DNA of 64,000 nt, from NCBI RefSeq assembly GCF_003012705.1, contig NZ_PXYL01000011.1, positions 62,001 through 126,000 of the forward strand. Direction: 5' to 3'. Position 1 is the stretch's first letter; the number at the start of each line of letters is the position of its first letter. The notes under the pieces were generated by a model. It saw only the letters and a list, made by a program, of their open reading frames with translations, ran no database searches and was not told the DNA's origin. Of this stretch, positions 1 to 8,168 are shown one piece after another. The stretch is from Pseudaminobacter soli (ex Li et al. 2025). GTDB lineage: Bacteria; Pseudomonadota; Alphaproteobacteria; Rhizobiales; Rhizobiaceae. The translations under genes and the position numbers were made by a program.

Positions 1-488
1 TTGGCCGCCTGGGACTTCTGCTCGTGCTTCTCAGGACGGCCACGCGGCAGGTCGCCGACGGCCCGGGCGCGCAGATAGACGTAAATGTCATCCATGTAGC
101 AGTAGACGTTCTTGTTATCGCCGAACGCGGGCATGACCTTCTCATTGCCGGCGCTCAGGTTCTTGCGGCCCTCGGCGACGATCGACAGGAAGGTCGGATA
201 ATCCATGGTCTTCAGGGAATCGGCCAGGGCGGGCGCATAGGTCGAGCCAACGCCGTCAGGCCCGTGGCAAACATAGCAATCGGAGTTGAAGCGGCGAAAG
301 CCGCTGAACGTGTACCAGTCGACGGTTCCGTCGGGCTGGATCTTGAAGGTGGGGTTTCCGTCTGCGTCGAGATACTTGCCGTCTTGCTGGGAAACGGCCT
401 TGGCCTTTTCCGCGTCGTCGGCCAGCGCGGCGCTCGCCACCGGCAGGAAGGAGATAGCCATGGCCGAGAGTATAATGCGAACAAACAT
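1..488 (-). CDS. xoxG: XoxG-type cytochrome c (cL-like), 3' end outside window
   Basis: This is a periplasmic c-type cytochrome, the likely electron acceptor of the methanol dehydrogenase encoded just upstream. The frame opens at an ATG at 488 and is still open at base 1, so the C-terminus is missing. Residues 1-23 form a signal peptide ending in ALA. One haem-binding CYVCH motif lies at residues 71-75, and the Met in KVMPAFGDN (about residue 119) is the probable sixth haem ligand. The motif context and the position 3' of xoxF are typical of XoxG/cytochrome cL. It lies 180 bp downstream of xoxF on the same strand, separated by a strong hairpin, so it is probably co-transcribed but at a different level. 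Confidence 0.88.
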   Translation of the reverse strand, partial: MFVRIILSAMAISFLPVASAALADDAEKAKAVSQQDGKYLDADGNPTFKIQPDGTVDWYTFSGFRRFNSDCYVCHGPDGVGSTYAPALADSLKTMDYPTFLSIVAEGRKNLSAGNEKVMPAFGDNKNVYCYMDDIYVYLRARAVGDLPRGRPEKHEQKSQAA

Positions 489-578
489 TCAGGACCTCAT
501 GTCTTGACGCGCCGCAACCAAAACGGCCTCGAGACGGAACGATTGCGACTTGGCTTGGGGTTTGAACTGCAACAACGA

Positions 579-613
579 GGGCCCGGAGCGGATCGACGAT
601 GCGTTCCGGGCCC
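579..613 (-). terminator. Strong hairpin between xoxF and xoxG
   Basis: A 12-bp GC-rich stem (579-590 pairs with 602-613, one G-T type mismatch) encloses an 11-nt loop. It lies 56 bp after the xoxF stop codon. The transcribed strand has no clear U-tract beyond it, so it may be a partial terminator or an mRNA-stabilising or processing structure that separates abundant xoxF message from xoxG. Confidence 0.6.
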
Positions 614-668
614 CCGCTCTTTCATCTTGCGTCCCGAAGGACGACATTGACTGCGTCTTCCAAGCCGA

Positions 669-2564
669 TCAGTCCGGCAGACCAAACACGGTCAGCTGAC
701 CGCCGAGCGTCGTGTAGTCGGCAAGACCCGCATAGCCACCAACCGCGCCGAGGCCGGCTGTGCCGACGCTCTCGGATTCGTTGCCCTGCTTGCGACCCTG
801 GTCGACCGCGCCATGCCATGCGGCGGCATTTTTCGGCTGCAGCAGGCCGCCGGCCAGCCCGATGCCGGCCCAACCGCCGACGCCGGAGTAAACGGCGATG
901 TACTGCTTGCCCTTATGCTCGAAGGTGGTGATGTTGCCGATGATGCCGGACGGCGTCTTGAACTTGTAGAGTTCCTTGCCGTTCTTATCGACAGCCTTCA
1001 GGTAGCCTTCGAGCGTGCCGTAGAAGACCACGTCGCCGGCAGTTGCCAGAGCACCCGACCACACCGAGAACAGCTCGGGCTTCGACCAGACGATCTTGCC
1101 CTTGGCTGCATCCCAGGCGATGAAGGCACCCATGTCGTTGCCACCCGGTGCGGGATACATCGACACGGTGGCGCCCACGAAGGGCTGGCCGGCGGTGTAG
1201 CTCACGCGATAGGGCTCATAGTCCATGCAGACATGGTTGGTCGGCACGAAGAACAGGCCATCCTTCGGCGAGTAGGCTGCCGGCTGCTGGTCCTTGGTAC
1301 CAAGGGCCGCCGGGCAGATGCCGGTCGTGTTGGTGTCTTCGCCATTCTGCTGGGTCGAGTATTTGGCCACGACCTGCGGGCGTCCATACTGGTCGCTCTT
1401 GGGGTCCATGTTGACCTCGGTCGCCCAGTTCACGGCCGGATCGTACTTCTTCGCAACCAGAAGCGAGCCGTCCTTGCGGTCGAGCGTATAGGCGAAGCCG
1501 TTACGGTCGAAGTGCACCAGAACGTCGTGCTTCTTGCCGTTGACCTCCATGTTGTCGACGAGGATCATCTCGTTGACGCCGTCATAGTCCCACTCGTCGT
1601 GAGGGGTCATCTGATAGACCCACTTGGCCACGCCGGTGTCGGCATCGCGGGCGAAGATGGTCATCGACCAGCGATTGTCGCCGGGCCGTTGCACGGGGTT
1701 CCAGGTCGAGGGGTTGCCACTGCCGTAGTAGATGAGGTTCAGCTTCGGATCATAGGAGAACCATCCCCAGGTTCCGCCGCCGCCGGTCTTCCACTGCTCG
1801 CCTTCCCAGGTTTTCAGGCTGGAGTCCGGCCCAACCGGCTTGCCGAGCTGCGTGGTCTTTTCGTCGACCAGCGTATCGGAGTCGGGTCCCATCGAATAGG
1901 CGCGCCAGGCCAGCGAACCATCCTTCAGATTGTAGGCGGTCACATGGCTGCGGACGCCGAATTCGCCGCCGGAGATGCCGACGATCACCTTGTCCTTCAC
2001 GACCATGGGTGCGTTGGTTCCGGATTCGCCCTTGGCGCCGCTGGTCGATTCACCGTTCTTGGCCTGCCAGGCGACCTGGCCGGTCTTGGCGTCGAGCGCG
2101 GTAATGGTGGTGTCGGCCTGGTTCAGGATGATCTTGCCATCACCATAGGCCACGCCGCGGTTGACCGTGTCGCAGCACATGATGGGAATGACGTTCGGGT
2201 CCTGCTTGGGCTCGTACTTCCAAAGTATCTTGCCGTCATGGTTGAGATCGAGCGCGTAGACGATGTTCGGGAACGGGGTCGTCACATACATCACGTCGCC
2301 GATGATCAACGGTCCGCCTTCATGACCGCGCAGCACGCCGGTCGAGAACATCCACTTGGGCTGGAGGTTCTTCACATTTTCGGCGGTGATCTGTTTCAGC
2401 TTCGAATATCGGGTATTGGCATAGTCGCCCGTGGGCATTGCCCAGTTGGACGGGTTAGCAGCAAGCTTTTCCAAGTCATCATTCGCCCACGCTCCGTAAA
2501 CCGATGCGCCGGTGAGCAGCGCTACGGCCAGTGGAAGGCAGGCGGCTTTCTTGAGTACACGCAT
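669..2564 (-). CDS. xoxF: Lanthanide-dependent methanol dehydrogenase XoxF
   Basis: This is a periplasmic PQQ-dependent methanol dehydrogenase of 631 aa that oxidises methanol to formaldehyde and passes electrons to a cytochrome cL. The start is ATG 2564, chosen because GGGAGGA precedes it at good spacing and it opens a signal peptide (residues 1-28, ending near AWA). The eight-bladed quinoprotein fold is shown by repeated tryptophan-docking segments. Diagnostic residues are the adjacent Cys130-Cys131 pair (disulfide by PQQ), Glu201, Asn284, the catalytic Asp326 and Asp328 in [11 protein letters not shown]. The second Asp marks lanthanide-dependent XoxF; calcium-dependent MxaF has Ala there. 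The sequence looks like the XoxF5 clade, which is an inference. Upstream DNA is long and AT-rich. Confidence 0.97.
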   Translation of the reverse strand: MRVLKKAACLPLAVALLTGASVYGAWANDDLEKLAANPSNWAMPTGDYANTRYSKLKQITAENVKNLQPKWMFSTGVLRGHEGGPLIIGDVMYVTTPFPNIVYALDLNHDGKILWKYEPKQDPNVIPIMCCDTVNRGVAYGDGKIILNQADTTITALDAKTGQVAWQAKNGESTSGAKGESGTNAPMVVKDKVIVGISGGEFGVRSHVTAYNLKDGSLAWRAYSMGPDSDTLVDEKTTQLGKPVGPDSSLKTWEGEQWKTGGGGTWGWFSYDPKLNLIYYGSGNPSTWNPVQRPGDNRWSMTIFARDADTGVAKWVYQMTPHDEWDYDGVNEMILVDNMEVNGKKHDVLVHFDRNGFAYTLDRKDGSLLVAKKYDPAVNWATEVNMDPKSDQYGRPQVVAKYSTQQNGEDTNTTGICPAALGTKDQQPAAYSPKDGLFFVPTNHVCMDYEPYRVSYTAGQPFVGATVSMYPAPGGNDMGAFIAWDAAKGKIVWSKPELFSVWSGALATAGDVVFYGTLEGYLKAVDKNGKELYKFKTPSGIIGNITTFEHKGKQYIAVYSGVGGWAGIGLAGGLLQPKNAAAWHGAVDQGRKQGNESESVGTAGLGAVGGYAGLADYTTLGGQLTVFGLPD

Positions 2565-3290
2565 TGCAATCCTCCCGGGGTTCACATCAGGATTGAGCCG
2601 TTTCGCCCACACGGGCATCAAGCTATCCATATAGCGGGGAAGTATTTCCGGCAGCGTGTCACGACCTAAGCCAGATGAGCAGAGGGCACCGTTACCGCCC
2701 ACCTCACTCGGCCTACGAAAGACTGTCGCCGCTCCCTAATGACGGTGACGCCCTTGAAGCCGGAAACATCGAAAGGCTATGTCATTACCCTAGGCAAGGC
2801 AAGCATAAAGGGTCCATTACTTGTTGCGGTGCAGTATAAAACTCGTTGCAATGCAGCATATCATCGATATGCGATATGGTATGTAATTTTCGGTGCTTTC
2901 TAAGCTTTATGAAACTTAGATAGATCGATTTTTGCTTTCATATCTATTTATGCAGATATGGCGCATAATTTATTTTTGAGATATATTAGTATTATTTGGC
3001 TTTATCTCATGGATTGTTGAGTTTCCTTACGAGCTATTTTCGAAAACTGAAGCAAGCAGCAGTTCCGTGATTTTTATCGTCGCGCGAATTGTGGCGAGAA
3101 CAAGCGCGAGTTGGGACTGAAACGCGCTCCTGAGGCGCCTTCGCGACCACCAGCGTGCATCCTCCTTTGGTCCTATATGACAGGTTGAAATGGCCGGCGG
3201 CGAACGGCCAACTGGACAATCTTGGCTTGCAGCGCCACGCTTGCCGAAGTGGCTGACTTTTGCCCTGGAGTGCCATCGGAGGAGCTGAAG
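2565..3290. other. Intergenic regulatory region between xoxF and a divergent small gene
   Basis: This 726-bp gap has no convincing gene. Roughly 2780-3020 is markedly AT-rich compared with the rest of the window. It carries the paired direct repeats at 2823-2859 and a 7-3-7 inverted repeat at 2856-2872. An open frame across 3034-3375 on the minus strand has no ribosome site and no recognisable protein. The region must hold the xoxF promoter (leftward) and the promoter of the gene at 3291 (rightward). Confidence 0.6.
2823..2872. promoter_or_regulatory. Candidate regulator-binding repeats upstream of xoxF
   Basis: Two direct repeats, GTTGCGGTGCAGTAT (2823-2837) and GTTGCAATGCAGCAT (2845-2859), match at 12 of 15 positions and start 22 bp apart, about two helical turns. 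The second overlaps an inverted repeat, GCATATC-atc-GATATGC (2856-2872). This spacing is typical of tandem response-regulator sites. The repeats lie about 260-300 bp upstream of the xoxF start codon. Which regulator binds them is unknown. Confidence 0.45.
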
Positions 3291-3635
3291 ATGTTTTCGA
3301 GACTGCCGATTGTCCTGGCCGCCGGTTTGCTCGTTGCGAGCGGCTGTCCATCACGCGCCGCGAACGACTATCCAACCTCGGCCCGGGCCGATTACGTGAT
3401 CGGCTGCATGGGCTCCAATGGCCAAACGCATGAGATGCTGGAGCGGTGCTCCTGCTCCATCGACGTCATCGCCTCGATCGTCTCCTATGACGATTACGTA
3501 ACGGCCGAAACCTTCAGGCGCATGTCGCAGACCACAGGCCCCAACACCAGCCTGTTCAAGGAAAGCGCGCCCGCCAAGGCAGCGGCCGCCGAACTGCGCA
3601 GGGCCCAGGCGGAGGCGGATGTCCGCTGCTTCTGA
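3291..3635 (+). CDS. Small exported Cys-containing protein next to xoxF
   Basis: This is a 114-aa protein of unknown function. The start ATG 3291 is preceded by GGAGGAG at ideal spacing. Residues 1-25 look like a signal peptide; an ASGC at 16-19 is a weak lipobox. The mature part has Cys39 (GCMGSN), a CSC pair at 52-54 and a Cys next to the C-terminus, suggesting disulfides or metal or haem-independent redox chemistry in the periplasm. It is transcribed towards the SoxYZ-like gene and ends 19 bp from it. Its place in a methanol oxidation cluster suggests a role in quinoprotein maturation or electron transfer, which is inference only. Confidence 0.75.
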   Translation: MFSRLPIVLAAGLLVASGCPSRAANDYPTSARADYVIGCMGSNGQTHEMLERCSCSIDVIASIVSYDDYVTAETFRRMSQTTGPNTSLFKESAPAKAAAAELRRAQAEADVRCF

Positions 3636-3654
3636 GATTTGTAGCCCGTGAGAC

Positions 3655-4515
3655 CTACAGCTTGGCGGTTTCGAGCGGCCACTGATCCTGGAACTTGTTG
3701 CCGTCGGTGTCGGTGGCCTCGACCCTTATCGGGTTCTTGCCATCAGGATGGTAGTTGAAGCGGAAATTCGGGTCCTCGGAGATCGAAATCCCGCTTTCCA
3801 TGCTGAAGATCTTCCGGTCGCCCTGCATCACCGACAATTCGTGGATGAAGTGCGGCGGGATGAAAAGCTGCGTCTGCGGGTCGCGCTGCAGGCCGGAATT
3901 GTTGGGATGCCGGATCATCAGCTGCAACTCAGGCGACCGGCCGTCGATCGAGTCCTTCGCCGCGAACTGGCGCAGCTTCATCTGGCCCATGGTGGCCTTG
4001 GCCTCGTCCTGGTTCTTCACCGCCGGCGCAGAGCACCCGCCCGAAGCCTTGACGAAGGTTTCCGTCATATAGAGCTGACCGTCCTGCGTCTCCGCGATTG
4101 CCCGCACGAAGGAATAATCGTTGACGCGAACGCGGGTCGAAAAATGGGTCACGCCCGAATTGTCGCCGAACTTGAAGGTCGCCGCCACGGGCGAGGGGTT
4201 CACGTCGATGATGAGCGTGATGGCCTTGACCCCATTTGGAGCCTTGGCCGGATCGATGCGGATATCGACGGGCACGAGTGCCGCATCCTGCGCCCGCCTG
4301 GGCGCCTCGATGCTGATCAGCCCTTCGTTGTCCTTGATCGGCCGGTTGGCGAAGACATCGGTCTTGAGACTGTTCCAGGTCTCGTTGGAGGGAGCGTCGG
4401 CGGTCTCGGCGCGGGTGAGAGAGGCGAACCCGCCTATCGCGGCAACTGCTAGGAGCAGCGCCGCCGCCGTATTGCGAAGCGTGGTGCGCCGAACGATGTG
4501 GGATGAATCTGACAT
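3655..4515 (-). CDS. Quinoprotein dehydrogenase-associated SoxYZ-like carrier protein
   Basis: This is a periplasmic protein of 286 aa that looks like a fusion of a SoxY-like N-terminal domain and a SoxZ-like C-terminal domain. The start is ATG 4515, with GGAGGAGG upstream. Residues 1-36 form a long signal peptide with an N-terminal Arg pair. The SoxY-type carrier Cys is Cys161 in SGGCSAP, but it sits mid-protein because SoxZ is fused behind it. In Sox systems this Cys carries a covalently bound substrate. In this family, found beside PQQ dehydrogenases, the cargo is unknown. It is the last gene of the operon that begins at 8378, 98 bp after the metallohydrolase. Confidence 0.88.
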   Translation of the reverse strand: MSDSSHIVRRTTLRNTAAALLLAVAAIGGFASLTRAETADAPSNETWNSLKTDVFANRPIKDNEGLISIEAPRRAQDAALVPVDIRIDPAKAPNGVKAITLIIDVNPSPVAATFKFGDNSGVTHFSTRVRVNDYSFVRAIAETQDGQLYMTETFVKASGGCSAPAVKNQDEAKATMGQMKLRQFAAKDSIDGRSPELQLMIRHPNNSGLQRDPQTQLFIPPHFIHELSVMQGDRKIFSMESGISISEDPNFRFNYHPDGKNPIRVEATDTDGNKFQDQWPLETAKL

Positions 4516-4613
4516 GTGTGCCTCCTCCACCGGAATGTCACAGGTGGTGCCCAGGCTGCCTCGGATGATAGTCCCGTGGCCTTGCCTTGGCAAACTTCCC
4601 GTTGCTTTGCGCC

Positions 4614-5585
4614 TCATTCCCATTCGAGTTCCGCATAGCCCGCCGTAGCGTTGCGCCCGTTGAATTCGTCGAAGAGCGACCAGCCGTCACGCGCGCTTTG
4701 CCCGGCCGTCTTCACTGCCTCGCTGAGCGGCACGCCGGCAGCGATCGACTTCCTCAGATCGGCGGCCAGCAGCTCGAAATAGTGCTGTTCCGGCTGCAGC
4801 GCGTCGGGCCAGCCAGCCGAGGCGGGGCCGTGGCCCGGCACCACGCGCGCGGCATCGACCGCCGCCAGCTCGCTCATCTGCCGCATCCACCCCAGCAGCG
4901 AGCCGTCGAGCGTCGGAAGATGACTCATGAAGACGAGGTCGCCGGCAAACAGCGTTCGCGTGGCCTTATCGAAGACCGTCAGGTCGTTGTCGGTATGGGC
5001 GGGCTTCCACGCGCGCAATTCGAGGCTGCGGCCGCCGAGGTCGAGTTCCAGCCGGTCGTCCACCAGCACTGTCGGCGGTATGATCTCGATGCCTTTCATC
5101 AGCTCGTCGCCGAGCTGCTCGCGATAGCTTTGCAGATAATAGCTGCCACGCGCCTCCAGCGCGCGCGGCAGGTTGTGGTGGCCAACGATGGTTGCGCCGG
5201 CCTCCCGGAACACCGCGTTGCCGAAGATGTGGTCCGGATGCATGTGGGTGTTGATCAGGTAGCGGATCGGCTTGGCGGTGATCCAGCGCACGGCGGCAAG
5301 GAACTCTTGTCCCTCCTTGATGCTGCCGCCGCTGTCGATCAGGGCAACGGCATCGTTGCCGACGATAAGGCCGAGATTGCAGATGGCGCCCTGATTGGCA
5401 GGCGCCATCAGCTCATAGACGCCGGCGAAGGCATATATGCCGTCGGCGATTTCGCCCAGAGAGAAGTCGCGTGCGGCGGCTGACGCCCGCATCCAGTATC
5501 CGCCGCAGCAGGGCAGCATCGCGGCCGTGACGCCAATGCAGGCGAAGCCTTGAATGACATGCCGTCTGCCGAGCAGGATCGTCAT
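4614..5585 (-). CDS. Quinoprotein relay system zinc metallohydrolase (metallo-beta-lactamase fold)
   Basis: This is an exported metallo-beta-lactamase-fold hydrolase of 323 aa. The zinc-binding motif THMHPDH is at residues 113-119, further metal-site segments are visible as FAGDLVF and VVPGHGP, and the whole is SoxH-like. The N-terminus has GRRHVIQG followed by a hydrophobic stretch, consistent with a Tat-type signal. The ATG overlaps the stop codon of the ABC ATPase by 4 bp (ATGA), so the two are translationally coupled. Families of this type occur almost only beside PQQ dehydrogenases and SoxYZ-like carriers, hence the proposed relay name. The substrate is unknown; a thioester or other bond on the carrier Cys is a guess. 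Confidence 0.9.
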   Translation of the reverse strand: MTILLGRRHVIQGFACIGVTAAMLPCCGGYWMRASAAARDFSLGEIADGIYAFAGVYELMAPANQGAICNLGLIVGNDAVALIDSGGSIKEGQEFLAAVRWITAKPIRYLINTHMHPDHIFGNAVFREAGATIVGHHNLPRALEARGSYYLQSYREQLGDELMKGIEIIPPTVLVDDRLELDLGGRSLELRAWKPAHTDNDLTVFDKATRTLFAGDLVFMSHLPTLDGSLLGWMRQMSELAAVDAARVVPGHGPASAGWPDALQPEQHYFELLAADLRKSIAAGVPLSEAVKTAGQSARDGWSLFDEFNGRNATAGYAELEWE

Positions 5586-6343
5586 GGATAGCCCATCTCC
5601 GCTTGCATGACGCCCGGGAATTTCTGGCGGAAGGAGCGCGCGAGATCGCTCATCACTTGCGGATTGCGGCTCTCACGCGGAATGCGGATGTCGAAATAGC
5701 CCAGTACATGGGCCGGGCGGGCGGAAAGCAGGATGATGCGGTCGGACAGCATCAGCGCTTCGCGGACGTTGTGGGTGACCATCAGCGCTGTGGTGGGGCG
5801 GGCCGACCAGACCGAAAGTACGAGGTAGCGCAGCCGCTCGGCCGTCTGATCGTCGAGCGAGACGAAGGGCTCGTCGAGGAACAGCACGGTAGGCTCGACG
5901 GCAAAGGCACGGGCCAGCGCCACGCGGCGGGCAAGGCCGAGCGAAAGTTCCGACGGGTAGAGCTCGCGCATCTGCGACAGGCCGAGGCTGTCGAACAGCC
6001 GGGTGAGATCGGTGTGCCGCATGGCTTTCGGCAGTGCCAGCCGCACATTCTGCTCGACGGTGCGCCAGGGCAGCAGCGTCGGTTCCTGGAACACGGCGGC
6101 GATGCGGCCGTCGTCGCTTGCCGGCATCTGGAACGAACCCGAAAAATCGGTGTCGAGCCCCAGGAGGATGCGCAGCGTCGTCGTCTTGCCGCAGCCGGAT
6201 GGCCCGACCAGACAGGCGAATTCGCCCTGCCGCACCTCGAAGGCCAGGTTCTTCAACGCCGTCACCGAGACGCCCTCCGACGAGCGGAAGGTCTTTTCGG
6301 CGATGTCCACTCTAAGCGGCGCGGCGGCGCCAACGGGTTGCAT
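5582..6343 (-). CDS. ABC transporter ATP-binding protein, NitT/TauT-like, degenerate signature
   Basis: This is a 253-aa ATPase of a periplasmic-binding-protein-dependent importer. Walker A GPSGCGKT is at residues 47-54, the Q-loop Gln is at about 86 (VFQEPTLLPW), and Walker B VLFLDEP is at about 153-159. The signature motif reads LSLGL (133-137) instead of LSGGQ, keeping Ser and the second Gly but losing the Gln. The start is ATG 6343, which overlaps the permease gene by 32 bp. The final codon overlaps the metallohydrolase start. The substrate is unknown; its operon partners point to a compound handled with the quinoprotein relay. Confidence 0.9.
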   Translation of the reverse strand: MQPVGAAAPLRVDIAEKTFRSSEGVSVTALKNLAFEVRQGEFACLVGPSGCGKTTTLRILLGLDTDFSGSFQMPASDDGRIAAVFQEPTLLPWRTVEQNVRLALPKAMRHTDLTRLFDSLGLSQMRELYPSELSLGLARRVALARAFAVEPTVLFLDEPFVSLDDQTAERLRYLVLSVWSARPTTALMVTHNVREALMLSDRIILLSARPAHVLGYFDIRIPRESRNPQVMSDLARSFRQKFPGVMQAEMGYP

Positions 6344-7142
6344 ATCGTTCAAAGGGCTGCACCAGAAGGAGTTCGATGAAAAGCATGATCGCCACGAAGG
6401 CCAGCGTGTAGGCGAGGATCGCGGCGACGTCGAAAAGCTGGAAATAGAGATGGATCTGGAAACCGACGCCGTTGGAGCGGCCGAGCAGCTCGACCACCAG
6501 CACGATCTTCCATATGAGCGCGATGCCGGTGCGGGCCGAGGCGGCGAAGTAGGGCTGCAACTGCGGCAGCAGGATGTGCCGCAGCCGGTCGAAGGCGCTG
6601 AAGCGGTAGACCTTGGCCATTTCGGCATAGCGCGGATCGAGCGCGCGGGCGCCCTCGCGCATCGTTACCACGACATTGGGGATCTTGTTGACCGCGACCG
6701 CGCCGATGGCCGCCACCTCGTTCAGCCCGAACCAGATATAGGCGAGCACGATGATGACCAGCGCCGGGATGTTGAGGAACAGGACGACCCAGGGATTGAA
6801 GAACTGGTCGGCGCGATTGTAGATGCCAAGCAGGATGCCGATCACCGAACCGATCACCATCGCCACCACGAAGGCGGCAAAGACACGGGCAAGCGTGATG
6901 GCAAGATTGTAGGGCAGCTCCCCGTTGAGCGTGTCCTGGACCAGCACCACCCAGACCTGGTCCGGGTGCGGGAAGGCGCGGCTTGGCCAGAGCGAAGCGG
7001 CGACGCTCCACAGCAGATAAAGCCCGGCGAGCGAAACGATGACGGTAAGCGCCGGCGCGATCGAGGAAAATGAGCGCCGACGGGGCTGTGCCTCGGTCAA
7101 TGGTTCGATATCGCGGGCCCGGTCGTGGTGCTCGAGGTTCAT
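6312..7142 (-). CDS. ABC transporter permease, NitT/TauT-like
   Basis: This is an inner-membrane permease of 276 aa. About six membrane segments follow a short charged N-terminus. The cytoplasmic EAA-type loop that docks the ATPase is visible as EGARALDPRY followed by FDRLRHILLPQ. The start is ATG 7142, overlapping the stop of the binding-protein gene by 4 bp; longer in-frame starts would run deep into that gene. It forms an importer with its two neighbours, so all three are probably made in fixed ratio through translational coupling. Confidence 0.92.
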   Translation of the reverse strand: MNLEHHDRARDIEPLTEAQPRRRSFSSIAPALTVIVSLAGLYLLWSVAASLWPSRAFPHPDQVWVVLVQDTLNGELPYNLAITLARVFAAFVVAMVIGSVIGILLGIYNRADQFFNPWVVLFLNIPALVIIVLAYIWFGLNEVAAIGAVAVNKIPNVVVTMREGARALDPRYAEMAKVYRFSAFDRLRHILLPQLQPYFAASARTGIALIWKIVLVVELLGRSNGVGFQIHLYFQLFDVAAILAYTLAFVAIMLFIELLLVQPFERYATRWRRRAA

Positions 7143-8128
7143 GTCGCGGGCCCCGGCCAGAAGGTGCCTGGCGCCATTTCCTTGGCGCTGCCGACCAGTT
7201 TTTCGCCGCCGATTTCGGCGAGCACGCGATAGAGCCTTGCTGCGTCCGCCTGCTCCTCGGCGATCGGCCGGTTCGGAATGCCCTCGCGGTAGCGGTCGCG
7301 GAGTTTTTCCAGCTCCGCGCCCTCGGCCCTGATCAGCGGCGCAAGGCGCAGCCATTCCTCGTCGGAGGTGGCCAGAAGCGTCTTGGCGGCGGCCGATGCC
7401 TTGACGAAGCCGGCGATGGCCCGCGGGTTTTCACGCGCCCATTTGTCGTGGAAGACGTAGCCGATCGCGGCGACCGGACCCGTCGCGCCGAGCGCCTTGG
7501 CGGCATCGCTCGCGCCGACGAGCCGGCGGAAGCCGTTGGCCTCGAGCCGGGCGCAGAAGTGCCAGTAGTTCAGAACCGCATCGAGCTCGCCCTGCACGGC
7601 CTTTTCGGACATCAGCGGGGGCGCGCCGAAGACGATTTCGTTGCGGGCCGGCAGGTCGATGTCGTGGTCGCGGCGGAACATCGCCTGCAGCAGCAGCCAG
7701 CTCTTGTCGAGCGGGCCGCCGGCGACGCCGATCTTCCTGTCGACCAGATCGGTGGCTGCCCGAATGGGCGAGCCATCCTTGACCATGATCGCGCCGACCG
7801 CCGTCGAATAGGGCACCAGCGTCACGTCATCGCCCGAGGAACGCTGGCGCGAGACCCAGAGCCAATCGGCCACGATGAGATCGATGTTTCCGGCGAGCAT
7901 CGCGACATTGGTGGCGTCTTCGCCGGCGAAGTTTACGACTTCGAGGTCAATGCCGTTTTGGGCATCGAGGCCATGATGCTTGATCGTATCCAGCTCCCAG
8001 CTGACCGTGCCGAATTTCAGGACGCCGACCCGAACCTTGCCGGACGCGGCCGCGAGGGCACGCGCCGCAGGCATCGTTGCAACCGTCAGGCCCATCAGGC
8101 GGATCAGATTGCGTCGCGAAATCACCAT
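7139..8128 (-). CDS. ABC transporter substrate-binding protein with Tat-type signal
   Basis: This is a periplasmic binding protein of 329 aa related to the SsuA/TauA/NrtA type. The start ATG 8128 has GGGGAGGAG upstream. The N-terminus, SRRNLIRLMG followed by a hydrophobic run ending near ALAA, is a twin-arginine signal, suggesting export after folding. The body shows the usual two-lobe pattern with KVRVGVLKFGTVSWEL at the first strand and a GNIDLIVADW segment. It is the binding partner of the permease and ATPase that follow. The ligand cannot be read from sequence; neighbours suggest a molecule tied to methanol dehydrogenase function. Confidence 0.9.
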   Translation of the reverse strand: MVISRRNLIRLMGLTVATMPAARALAAASGKVRVGVLKFGTVSWELDTIKHHGLDAQNGIDLEVVNFAGEDATNVAMLAGNIDLIVADWLWVSRQRSSGDDVTLVPYSTAVGAIMVKDGSPIRAATDLVDRKIGVAGGPLDKSWLLLQAMFRRDHDIDLPARNEIVFGAPPLMSEKAVQGELDAVLNYWHFCARLEANGFRRLVGASDAAKALGATGPVAAIGYVFHDKWARENPRAIAGFVKASAAAKTLLATSDEEWLRLAPLIRAEGAELEKLRDRYREGIPNRPIAEEQADAARLYRVLAEIGGEKLVGSAKEMAPGTFWPGPAT

Positions 8129-8168
8129 GACATCTCCTCCCCGGGATGGGTGGCCGCAACGGCGGCGA

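Noticed and set aside
813-2669. 618-codon open frame on the plus strand opposite xoxF
   Set aside because: It is antisense to a clearly conserved XoxF, has no recognisable domain and arises from high GC at third positions.
3034-3375. 113-codon minus-strand frame upstream of xoxF
   Set aside because: It overlaps the start of the Cys protein gene, has no ribosome site, and is Arg/Ser-rich like random sequence.
3655-5585. Thiosulfate-oxidising sox system
   Set aside because: Only a SoxYZ fusion-like protein and a SoxH-like hydrolase are present; soxA, soxX, soxB and soxCD are absent, and the context is methanol oxidation.
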